A DNA stretch of 35,959 nt from contig NZ_ALVY01000191.1 in NCBI RefSeq assembly GCF_000332035.1, positions 1 through 35,959 of the forward strand. The letters are read 5' to 3'. Position 1 is the stretch's first letter, and every line of letters starts with the position of its first letter. The translations under genes were made by a program, and so were the position numbers. Below are positions 1 through 7,227 of this stretch, piece by piece. Source of the stretch: Gloeocapsa sp. PCC 73106 (GTDB lineage: Bacteria; Cyanobacteriota; Cyanobacteriia; Cyanobacteriales; Gloeocapsaceae). The notes below the pieces were generated by a model. The model did not search any database, had not been told where the DNA came from, and saw only the letters and a program-made list of their open reading frames with translations.

Positions 1-47
1 TTTTCTCTTTTTTGTTTGATGCAGTCTTGAGGGTATCTTTTACCCCT

Positions 48-168
48 GACCTGGTGTTATTAGCACAATGGTCCCACCGCGACTCCATCCCGAACTCGAG
101 GGTGAAACGTTGTAGCGGCGAAGATACTAGTCGGGCAGCTGACTGGGACAATAGCTCAAGGCCAGGTC
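48..168 (+). rRNA. rrf: 5S ribosomal RNA
   Basis: This is the 5S rRNA of the large ribosomal subunit. The ends GACCTGG (48-54) and CCAGGTC (162-168) pair as helix I. The interior holds the conserved CCATCCCGAACTC segment and the TAGTCGGGCAGC segment typical of bacterial 5S. The length of about 120 nt fits the family, and a U-run terminator follows at once. Position at the left edge suggests that 16S and 23S genes lie off the window. The exact ends are uncertain by a few bases. Confidence 0.93.
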
Positions 169-187
169 TATTTTTTACACAAAAAAT

Positions 188-216
188 CCTCCAATTTCGG
201 TTGGGGGCTTTTTTGT
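188..216 (+). terminator. Rho-independent terminator after 5S rRNA
   Basis: CCTCCAA (188-194) pairs with TTGGGGG (201-207), with one G-T wobble and a 6-nt loop, followed by a run of six T. It lies 20 bases after the 5S gene and probably ends the rRNA operon. Confidence 0.8.
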
Positions 217-402
217 TGCTATGAGTACTTTTAAAGCCTTAATAAAAATTTAACTATAAGCTCAAAAGCTTATATAGCAACTATCTTAAGTTATTTTAAT
301 AAAATGTATTTAAAAATACAGTAATTTTTTTGTTTTCTTATTCAAAGAATTAGAGTAGAATAAAAGTAGGGACAAATAAATTTTTAACACCGCTGAACTG
401 TT

Positions 403-645
403 ATGACTACTAACACATTACAGACTTTCCCCAATCTCGACTATTCTATCGAAATGATTCGTGATGAAGTCCGCCAACTGATAGATAAGGGAACTGTCAG
501 CCGCCATCAGCCCATTTATGTACTCTGTCAGTATATTCCTCCCCGTGAGTGGGTTTGTGTTGAATGCGAATTGGAGAAGTGTGATTATCTGTTACGGGAT
601 CAGATCGGTGATTTGGTCTCCACGGAAATGTGGGAAAACGACTGA
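403..645 (+). CDS. DUF4327 family protein
   Basis: This is an 80-residue soluble protein. Its core (start of helix SIEMIRDEVRQLIDKG, then QPIYVLCQYIPPREWVCVEC and a LLRDQIGDL tail) matches the small cyanobacteria-specific family DUF4327 as I know it. No function is established for the family. It has three cysteines (one in VLCQY, two in VCVEC) and no signal peptide or membrane segment. The gene stands alone between the 5S terminator and a convergent minus-strand cluster. About 230 bases of AT-rich DNA precede it, in which I see no further gene. The family call is from memory of the motif pattern. Confidence 0.85.
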   Translation: MTTNTLQTFPNLDYSIEMIRDEVRQLIDKGTVSRHQPIYVLCQYIPPREWVCVECELEKCDYLLRDQIGDLVSTEMWEND

Positions 646-734
646 TAGCGTCTCGAGGATCTTACAAGTATGGATTTGAATATTAATATAATTCACATAC
701 CTTTATTTCCGAAATTTGGATCATTAAAGGATGG

Positions 735-761
735 GGGAGAGAATTAAGGGAGTTCTCTCCC
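735..761. terminator. Inverted repeat between convergent genes, possible terminator
   Basis: GGGAGAGAA (735-743) is perfectly complementary to TTCTCTCCC (753-761) with a 9-nt loop. The stop codon of the minus-strand binding-protein gene (744-746) lies inside the loop, so its last codons form one arm. On the plus strand the stem is followed by TCTGTTTTC, a weak U-tract that would suit termination of the DUF4327 transcript. On the minus strand no T-run follows. Confidence 0.55.
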
Positions 762-1592
762 TCTGTTTTCACAATAATTTTCTATTGTTTTAACATAGTC
801 TTCGATTTCAATAAACCAGGTAGTCTCTGTGGTTTCAAATTCAGCGATCGCCGAATTAACGAGTTCTTCCCACTGAGGGTCATCCTTGGGTAATATCATG
901 CCATAATATTCGCAAGTGATCGGTTTTTCAGGTAATAAAGTATAGTTATCTTCAACAGGCAAACCCTGGGCTATTGCCTCACCAAGCAATAAAATACCAT
1001 CACTAACCATAGCTGCAATTCTTTCTCCTCCAACTGCTTGTACCCCTCTAGCTCTACCCGTCTCGCCTTGAAATAGAATTATATTAGCTTGAGGATAGTT
1101 AGCGCGAAGATAGGCCTCCGTATTAGTGTTGCGCAATACTCCCAAAGAAACATTGCTCAAGTTCCCATTTAGATTGATATTTTCTAGTTGATTTTTTTTT
1201 AAGAAAAATTGAGTACCTGTAACAAAAAATGGGTTGGAGAAGATAACATTAAATTCGAGATCTTCTTTAATACTATTGGGTCCACATTCAAGATGAACGA
1301 CATTATCTTCTACTAATCTAAATCGGTTAAACAAATTAGACTCAACCAGTGCAACGCTAATAATCTTTCGATTTAACTTTGTTAAAATTCGTTTTTTCAA
1401 CAAATCTACAAAATCAATACATACACCAGAAAAATGATCCTGGTAATCTCGATAACCAAAGGGAATCGCATCGTCCCTGATGCCAACTTTTAGGATACCA
1501 GTTTTTTGAATATTCTCTAAAGTAGTTTCAGCTTGAGCAGGTAAAGTAGATACCAATAAACAGGAAAAAACAAGTAAAAAGAATCTGACCAT
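744..1592 (-). CDS. Periplasmic solute-binding protein, family 3 (amino-acid type)
   Basis: This is a 282-residue protein of the SBP_bac_3 fold, which binds amino acids or similar small ligands in the periplasm. A signal peptide covers about residues 1-21 (hydrophobic FFLLVFSCLLVSTLPA, cleavage after AQA). The mature chain opens with a family-typical TLENIQKTGILKVGIRDDAIPFGYRD. There is no membrane segment after the signal peptide, and no lipobox. No ABC permease or ATPase gene is next to it. Instead it starts 2 bases after the stop of the cheW gene, so it is probably the last gene of the PatA-CheY-CheW transcript. It could feed an ABC transporter encoded elsewhere or act as a ligand sensor; the second is inference from position. 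Confidence 0.85.
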   Translation of the reverse strand: MVRFFLLVFSCLLVSTLPAQAETTLENIQKTGILKVGIRDDAIPFGYRDYQDHFSGVCIDFVDLLKKRILTKLNRKIISVALVESNLFNRFRLVEDNVVHLECGPNSIKEDLEFNVIFSNPFFVTGTQFFLKKNQLENINLNGNLSNVSLGVLRNTNTEAYLRANYPQANIILFQGETGRARGVQAVGGERIAAMVSDGILLLGEAIAQGLPVEDNYTLLPEKPITCEYYGMILPKDDPQWEELVNSAIAEFETTETTWFIEIEDYVKTIENYCENRGRELP

Positions 1593-1594
1593 GA

Positions 1595-2131
1595 CTAGAG
1601 TTTAGGCATAGCTGCCATAATCGTTTCAGCGTCAATAACTATCAAGATTTCTCCGTTGGTTTTGAGCCAATAACCCCTTAAAAAAGGAACCAATTCTGGA
1701 GTGACACTAGCCGCGGGTGGGGATTGGATTTGATCGGGGTTGCACCATTCTAGATCTTCTACTTGATGAACTATTAAGCCTAGTTTTTCTCCCGCATTTT
1801 CGTTTAACTTTCGATCGCCATGGTGAATAACGATCGCCCTATAATTAGAGCTAGCGTACCTTTGTTTATGCCACGGAGTCAGTCCCACCAGATGACCCAA
1901 ATCCACCATCCAGAGAACCTCACCACGCCAATTATATACCCCCATTGTCCAAGCAGGCATTTGAGGTATCGGCACAATTTTCTCTACAGGTATATTTAAC
2001 ACCTCAGTAATCTGATTGATACTCAGTATAATATTAGTATCAGGAACTAGATGAACTCGTAAAAACTGTTCTTGTTTTGCAGAAGTTTGAGTTTGAGAAG
2101 AAATAGGATTATTTAAAAAGTTGGATAACAT
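1595..2131 (-). CDS. CheW-like chemotaxis adaptor
   Basis: This is a 178-residue CheW-domain protein, which links a CheA-type kinase to chemoreceptors in chemotaxis or type IV pilus motility. The domain spans about residues 25-175: a beta-strand start (FLRVHLVPDTNIILSINQ), the IPQMPAWTMGVYNWRGEVLWMVDL segment, with the RG typical of CheW, and a C-terminal LRGYWLKTNGEILIVIDAETI. It is cytoplasmic with no membrane segment. It lies 7 bases after cheY and 2 bases before the binding-protein gene. No cheA or methyl-accepting receptor gene is present nearby, so partners must be encoded elsewhere. It resembles PilI/PixI adaptors of cyanobacterial phototaxis operons, but the specific paralogue cannot be fixed from sequence alone. 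Confidence 0.9.
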   Translation of the reverse strand: MLSNFLNNPISSQTQTSAKQEQFLRVHLVPDTNIILSINQITEVLNIPVEKIVPIPQMPAWTMGVYNWRGEVLWMVDLGHLVGLTPWHKQRYASSNYRAIVIHHGDRKLNENAGEKLGLIVHQVEDLEWCNPDQIQSPPAASVTPELVPFLRGYWLKTNGEILIVIDAETIMAAMPKL

Positions 2132-2138
2132 CTTTTAT

Positions 2139-2504
2139 TTAACCGTTGATTAGTTGTTTGACGGTGCGGACAAATTCTTCTTGATCAATAGGTTTAGCTA
2201 AATAGGCGTTAGCACCTTGTTTGAGACCCCAAAATTTATCCATTTCGCTATCTTTGGTAGAACAAATAATTATGGGAATTTTTTTTGTTTTCTCTTGGTT
2301 TTTCAAGTCTCTACAGATCTCAAAACCGCTGCGTCCGGGTAAAACTACGTCCAAGACTATTAAATCAGGTTGAGTTGCGGCAATTTTGACTAAGGCTTCT
2401 TCTCCGCTATTAGCTATGACAACGTTGATACCCAGTTCTTGTAAATATCCAGTTAAAATTCCTCTTTGGGTAGGGGAATCCTCAACAATTAAGGCTGTTT
2501 CCAT
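2139..2504 (-). CDS. CheY/PilH-type single-domain response regulator
   Basis: This is a 121-residue receiver domain with no output domain. With the ATG at 2504 as start, the acidic pair is E8-D9, the phospho-acceptor is D52 in LIVLDVVLPG, and the conserved lysine is K104 in LAKPID. An in-frame TTG three codons upstream (2513) would add three residues; I prefer the ATG. The gene sits between the PatA-type regulator (91 bases upstream) and cheW (7 bases downstream). That is the G-H-I order of Pil/Pix chemotaxis-like operons, in which such a protein takes phosphate from CheA. Confidence 0.92.
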   Translation of the reverse strand: METALIVEDSPTQRGILTGYLQELGINVVIANSGEEALVKIAATQPDLIVLDVVLPGRSGFEICRDLKNQEKTKKIPIIICSTKDSEMDKFWGLKQGANAYLAKPIDQEEFVRTVKQLING

Positions 2505-2595
2505 CGCTTTCAACTCGTTTGTAATTTTAGTTTTTTTAGGGTATTAGCTCGATTATTAAGAGTATACCGTTTGAACCAACAAGGTGAATCAGATT

Positions 2596-3822
2596 TTATA
2601 CGTACTCTTCGCTACCGTAGTTAACGCCTTCTCTTAAGTGTTTGCGAATCACATTAACTACAATTTCAGCGTCAACGGGCTTACTTAAGAAATCGGAAGA
2701 GCCCACCATTTTGGCACGAACCCTGTCTATAATGCCATCATTCCCGGTGAGAATTACGATTGGTGTATGACGGAAAAAAGAAAGTTTCCGTAACTGGCTA
2801 CATATTTCATAACCATTGGCGTTAGGCATAATTAGATCTAAGAAGATTAAATCTGGTTTGCGTGAAAGTAGAATAGCGATCGCCCGTAAAGCATCATTAA
2901 TTCCCAGAAACTCGTAACCCGATTGAGTCAGAATTTTTTCCATGCTTTGACAAACTAAAGGACTATCATCAACGCAGGCGATTAAATGCTTGTGTCCGCT
3001 TCCAGAATTCGAGACAATGCCGGAAATATGGGGAATTGCGGGAGCCGGAAAATCGGGAATGGGAATTAATTTAACGAGTCCTTCTTGAATATAGGGAAGT
3101 AAAGAGCGAGTTACCGTCAGTACATCTCTCTTCATGCGCACTGCCAAATCCCGCAGGGTTTGTTGTCCATCGAGTAACTGACTGAGAGTATGATAAATCT
3201 GCTCAGAGGTTTTTCGCTGTAGTTGTTCTGGTTGAGCGATGATTGGAGCCATATCAGGAAAGCGATCAGCTATCTTTGCCGCTTGCCAACCCTGCCACAA
3301 TTTTTGTGCTTCTGCTATTACTTGTTCTGCATCAATTAGTACTAATCGAGTGGAAAGACTCTTTTCTGAGCTCAGTTTACACGTTACTTGCATTGCTTGG
3401 GTAATATCAAAGAGCACCTCCACGATTATAGCTCTGATCATTTTGGCTGCTTGTTCTAAAGTTACCTTTTGTTGTTCTACCCAAAGACAGAGTAACTGGT
3501 ATTCCCAGCAAATTCTCAGTTCTTCAACGGGAATGCCATCTATATCCGATTGCAAAGCGTTAAGATGAGAAGGCATATGGGGGAAGTAAACTGACAGATT
3601 ACGACGCCATCTTCTCACTGGATGAAAGCCACCGGTTGCGTAGACAATTCTTCCCAAATAGAGATAAAATACCCATTGGCGATCGTTAGGACTAGTCAGT
3701 TCAAGTTGACCACTAAACCTCGGCTGTTTTAGGGTATCGAAGAAACCAGTCTGTTTGTATGCTGTAAACTCTTTAATGGAATTAGAAGGAAGAGGCTTAT
3801 TTGTATTATCTTCAGGGGTCAT
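2596..3822 (-). CDS. PatA-type response regulator (DUF4388-like N-terminus plus receiver)
   Basis: This is a 408-residue protein. The N-terminal region (about 15-80) contains GFFDTLKQPRFSGQLEL followed by VFYLYLGRIVYATGG, the pattern of the PATAN/DUF4388 domain of PatA- and PixG-type proteins. A middle helical segment (95-260) follows. A C-terminal receiver covers 280-398, with D285-D286, phospho-acceptor D329 in IFLDLIMP and K381 in LSKPVD. In cyanobacteria such proteins head type IV pilus or phototaxis chemotaxis operons and, in heterocyst formers, affect pattern. Here it heads the minus-strand cluster with cheY, cheW and a binding protein. The ATG at 3822 is the only good start. The 231-base gap to divergent rseP should hold promoters for both directions. 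Confidence 0.88.
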   Translation of the reverse strand: MTPEDNTNKPLPSNSIKEFTAYKQTGFFDTLKQPRFSGQLELTSPNDRQWVFYLYLGRIVYATGGFHPVRRWRRNLSVYFPHMPSHLNALQSDIDGIPVEELRICWEYQLLCLWVEQQKVTLEQAAKMIRAIIVEVLFDITQAMQVTCKLSSEKSLSTRLVLIDAEQVIAEAQKLWQGWQAAKIADRFPDMAPIIAQPEQLQRKTSEQIYHTLSQLLDGQQTLRDLAVRMKRDVLTVTRSLLPYIQEGLVKLIPIPDFPAPAIPHISGIVSNSGSGHKHLIACVDDSPLVCQSMEKILTQSGYEFLGINDALRAIAILLSRKPDLIFLDLIMPNANGYEICSQLRKLSFFRHTPIVILTGNDGIIDRVRAKMVGSSDFLSKPVDAEIVVNVIRKHLREGVNYGSEEYV

Positions 3823-4053
3823 TGTTGTTACTTCTTGAATTATTCAGAGTTAACACCTTTTACATCTTATATAGTTCCCTTAATCACTCGGGAAATTGAC
3901 AACATACTTTGCAAATCTCAATATTATTGTGGGGTTTATTCTAAGTTGAAGAAACTAACCAGTATCTTATTTTATCATTGCTTGGGATTATTGGTATTGC
4001 TCTAATGTTTTAGGCTAGACTAAATAAAAAAACATATCAGTCAAAACGAGTCC

Positions 4054-5145
4054 ATGCCAATTTTAGCAGCGATCGCTGTGTTAGCGATTCTCATCATTGT
4101 TCACGAACTAGGTCATTTTGCCGCGGGTAGACTACAAGGTATTTACGTTAGTCGTTTCTCGATTGGGTTTGGTCCGGCATTACTTAGTTACCAAGGCAAA
4201 CAAACAGAATACGCTTTAAGAGCTTTTCCCCTGGGAGGTTACGTCGGTTTTCCCGATGACGATCCCGACAGTGACATCCCCAAAGACGATCCTAACTTAT
4301 TACGGAATCGTCCCATTTTAGATAGAGCCATAGTCATTAGTGCAGGGGTAATCGCCAATTTAATTTTTGCCTATTTTCTCCTGGTAGGACAAGCAGGAAC
4401 TATTGGTTTTCAAACAATTAATTATCAGCCAGGGGTAGCGGTACCTCAAGTTGTGACCGAAGGGAAGGCGATCGCCGCCAAAGCCGGTATTCAAGACGGA
4501 GATATTATCGTTGCTGTTAATTCCGAACCACTTGGAGCATCTCCCGAAGCGATTACTAATCTGAGAGATAAAATACAACAGTCCCCCAACCAACCCCTAG
4601 AATTAGCGATAAAAAGAGGTAACACGGATCTGACAGTAACCCTTACCCCCGAAGAAGCTAGCGACGGCAAAGGCAAAATTGGCGTTATACTCTCACCCAA
4701 TGGAGAAAGTGTCAGAAAAAGTGCCCAAACTCCTTTAGAAGCTTTAACTATGGGAGCTAGTGAGTTTCAGCGGATCACCACCCTAACCGTAGAGGGTTTT
4801 AGCCAATTGATTCTCCACTTCCAAGAAAACGCTCAACAAGTAGCGGGGCCTGTGGCGATCGTCGCGGTTGGAGCCAAATTAGCCAAAGATAATTTAGGAA
4901 ACCTCTTACAATTTGCCGCTTTAATCAGCATTAACCTAGCTATTATCAATATCCTACCCCTACCCGCCCTAGACGGAGGTCAGTTATTATTTCTAGCGAT
5001 AGAAGCGTTGATGGGTAAACCCCTACCTACTAGAATCCAAGAAGGAATTATGCAAACGGGCTTATTTCTCCTACTGGGTTTAGGTATGTTTTTAATCGTC
5101 AGAGATACGGCTAATTTAGCCTTTTTTCAACAATTATTTCAATGA
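4054..5145 (+). CDS. rseP: Site-2 zinc metalloprotease RseP-like
   Basis: This is a 363-residue intramembrane protease of family M50, which cuts membrane-bound anti-sigma factors or signal-peptide remnants. The zinc-binding HELGH is at residues 17-21 inside the first membrane helix. A second helix (about 92-110) leads to a PDZ domain (about 125-205). The C-terminal membrane helices carry NILPLPALDGGQLLF, the LDG motif that supplies the third zinc ligand. Length fits cyanobacterial homologues. The stop overlaps the nth start by 4 bases (ATGA), which implies translational coupling. Substrates cannot be read from the sequence. Confidence 0.93.
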   Translation: MPILAAIAVLAILIIVHELGHFAAGRLQGIYVSRFSIGFGPALLSYQGKQTEYALRAFPLGGYVGFPDDDPDSDIPKDDPNLLRNRPILDRAIVISAGVIANLIFAYFLLVGQAGTIGFQTINYQPGVAVPQVVTEGKAIAAKAGIQDGDIIVAVNSEPLGASPEAITNLRDKIQQSPNQPLELAIKRGNTDLTVTLTPEEASDGKGKIGVILSPNGESVRKSAQTPLEALTMGASEFQRITTLTVEGFSQLILHFQENAQQVAGPVAIVAVGAKLAKDNLGNLLQFAALISINLAIINILPLPALDGGQLLFLAIEALMGKPLPTRIQEGIMQTGLFLLLGLGMFLIVRDTANLAFFQQLFQ

Positions 5146-5801
5146 GTTCTGATCTTTCTCGGGCCAGCCCTAAACAGCGAGCCCGTTCAATTTTAGCTAT
5201 ACTCAAGGATACTTACCCTGGTGCTAGCTGTACTCTCAACTACCAAACCCCAGTGCAATTACTTGTAGCTACTATTCTGTCAGCCCAATGCACAGATGAA
5301 AGAGTAAACAAGGTTACTCCAGCATTATTTAAACGTTTCCCCGACGCTCTATCTCTAGCCAATGCTGATGTAGAGGAATTACAAGATTTGATACGTTCTA
5401 CAGGATTTTACCGCAATAAAGCCAAGCATATCCAAGGCGCTTGTCAGAAGATTATGAGTGATTTTGCTGGTTTTGTTCCCCAAACCATGGCAGAATTATT
5501 AACTCTACCGGGAGTAGCTAGAAAAACAGCTAATGTGGTGCTCGCTCATGGTTTTGGGGTTATAGTCGGAGTTACAGTAGATACTCACGTTAAGCGTCTG
5601 AGTCAACGTTTGGGTTTAACCAAGCACAAAGAACCTTTAAAGATTGAACGAGATCTAATGGCGCTATTACCCCAACCTGAATGGGAAAATTTTTCTATTC
5701 ACTTAATTTACCACGGGCGCGCGATTTGCCAGGCCAGAAAACCAGATTGTAACAATTGTGTGTTATTTAATATATGTCCTAGTAGTCAACATGAAATATA
5801 G
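5142..5801 (+). CDS. nth: Endonuclease III
   Basis: This is a 219-residue DNA glycosylase/AP lyase that removes oxidised pyrimidines in base excision repair. The helix-hairpin-helix is LPGVARKTANVVLAH, with catalytic K128, and catalytic D147 is in VTVDTHVKRL. The [4Fe-4S] cluster ligands C196, C203, C206 and C212 follow the C-x6-C-x2-C-x5-C spacing. All key residues are present and the length is normal. It overlaps rseP by 4 bases upstream and the glycosyltransferase by 11 bases downstream, so all three may be on one transcript. Confidence 0.96.
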   Translation: MSSDLSRASPKQRARSILAILKDTYPGASCTLNYQTPVQLLVATILSAQCTDERVNKVTPALFKRFPDALSLANADVEELQDLIRSTGFYRNKAKHIQGACQKIMSDFAGFVPQTMAELLTLPGVARKTANVVLAHGFGVIVGVTVDTHVKRLSQRLGLTKHKEPLKIERDLMALLPQPEWENFSIHLIYHGRAICQARKPDCNNCVLFNICPSSQHEI

Positions 5802-6918
5802 ATCTTACTCCGATTTCCAAGATTTAAACTTTGTGAATTTTACAGATTCTCAGATTAGAATAATGTCATCATATTATGACCAGCTAAAAGTGATCGAAGA
5901 TCAACCCTTAATAGAAGAGTATTTCAATGTAATTTACACTCCTTATGAACATATCAAAAATACATCCCGATTTACAGGAGCTCTCTATGATGAAGATGGC
6001 GAAGTTATTCAACTATCTAGATTAAAAAGAGAAAAAAATGACATGGGCCTAGAAAAAATAAATATTTTAAAAGATCTAGATTATCTAGATAAAAATGTTC
6101 TTTATTTAGGGCATTTTATTGGACATTATGGTCACTTTATCCTGGAAAGTATGGCCAGATTATGGAGTCTTAATACTCATTTAGATTTGGGTCGAGAATT
6201 TGATTATTTTTTAATTCATCTTGATCAGGAAAAAAATCTAAAAAAAAATAATTCTTTCATGGTAAACATTTTATCAATTTTGAATATTCCTTTAGAAAAG
6301 TTACTCTATTTTACTCATCCCATTAAGATAAAAAGTGTCACTATACCTCAAGGGAGCTTTTCCTTAAAAAATTATGCTTTTACAGCCTATAAAAATTTTC
6401 AATCCATTTTGGCAAGTAAAATCGAATCTACTGAAACTGAACAACCTCTATATTTTTCTAGAAGTAAACTTAAAGAAAGCTTTCAAGATTATAAAGGAGA
6501 AGAAAAACTAGAAAAACTGTTAATCAAACATAACTGTAATATTGTTTACCCTGAAACAATCTCCGTTGAAGAACAGATCCGTTTAATTAACAAACATAAA
6601 ATTATTATAGCAATGACTGGTTCTGCTTTGCACAATATATGCTTTGGTTTAAAACCTAAGAAAATAGTTATTAACATAGCTAATGAAGAAAATTTTGTTC
6701 CCCAAAAAGAACAACCACTCCCCAGAGGAACAAATTACATCTTATTAGATCAATGTTGTGAAACTAGATCATACTATGTCAATTCGCTAAAAATAGATTT
6801 TAAACAAAAAATGTTGCAAAAGATAGGTAAAAAAGTTCCATTGCAATTGTTTTCCCAAAAACCAGTTTATGACTTAGATGTGCAAATGATTTCTAATTGG
6901 CTTAATTCTTTTTTATAA
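5791..6918 (+). CDS. Glycosyltransferase family 61 (DUF563) protein
   Basis: This is a 375-residue protein from the ATG at 5791, which overlaps the nth stop by 11 bases. An upstream in-frame start at 5758 lies deeper inside nth and is less likely. The pattern fits GT61/DUF563 enzymes, which add sugars to capsule or other surface glycans: LGHFIGHYGHFILESMARLW near residue 105, a YFSRSKL segment near 220, and EEQIRLINKHKIIIAMTGSA, then LHNICFGL, near 270-290. No signal peptide or membrane helix is visible. Base composition is markedly AT-richer than rseP and nth, poly-A/T codons dominate, and I saw no HIP1 octamer in it, so recent acquisition is plausible. The acceptor is unknown. Confidence 0.8.
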   Translation: MKYRSYSDFQDLNFVNFTDSQIRIMSSYYDQLKVIEDQPLIEEYFNVIYTPYEHIKNTSRFTGALYDEDGEVIQLSRLKREKNDMGLEKINILKDLDYLDKNVLYLGHFIGHYGHFILESMARLWSLNTHLDLGREFDYFLIHLDQEKNLKKNNSFMVNILSILNIPLEKLLYFTHPIKIKSVTIPQGSFSLKNYAFTAYKNFQSILASKIESTETEQPLYFSRSKLKESFQDYKGEEKLEKLLIKHNCNIVYPETISVEEQIRLINKHKIIIAMTGSALHNICFGLKPKKIVINIANEENFVPQKEQPLPRGTNYILLDQCCETRSYYVNSLKIDFKQKMLQKIGKKVPLQLFSQKPVYDLDVQMISNWLNSFL

Positions 6919-7227
6919 AATATCCCTGAACATGGAAGAGCATCTCTCACTCATGGCTATGCTGACGATGTAGTTCATTCGATTCAACCCTGACGTCTTG
7001 CAGAAATTTTGGGCGATCGCTAAACCTCAGATCTTCCACCTGTGTCAAAAGCTATTGGTGAGAGTACAATTAGGAATTAGGAAGGAATTTTAACCACCTA
7101 CTTATGAACTTTTTGCCCAGGTTACTTTAGTGCATTTGTACTGGTGCTTTGATGTGAGTAAACTCTACTGGCTGGGAAATGGTAACTTACAACTTTTTGA
7201 ATAAATACTTCAATAAGAGATTTTCTT
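6919..7227. other. 309-base non-coding stretch with possible gene remnant
   Basis: No intact gene is visible. On the plus strand, the frame starting near 6941 reads GRASLTHGYADDVVHSIQP and then a stop, followed by RLAEILGDR and another stop. This looks protein-like but I cannot assign it. One HIP1 octamer lies at about 7013-7020. A short tandem repeat of ATTAGGA (two units, about 7072-7085) is present. The end (7170-7227) probably carries the promoter of the ABC transporter, but I see no clear -35/-10 pair. Confidence 0.35.

Noticed and set aside
12-224. 70-residue reading frame at the left edge
   Set aside because: It overlaps the 5S rRNA and its terminator and has no protein features.
3239-3568. 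109-residue plus-strand frame
   Set aside because: It lies wholly inside the PatA-type gene, is Cys/Ser-rich without motifs, and is a shadow.
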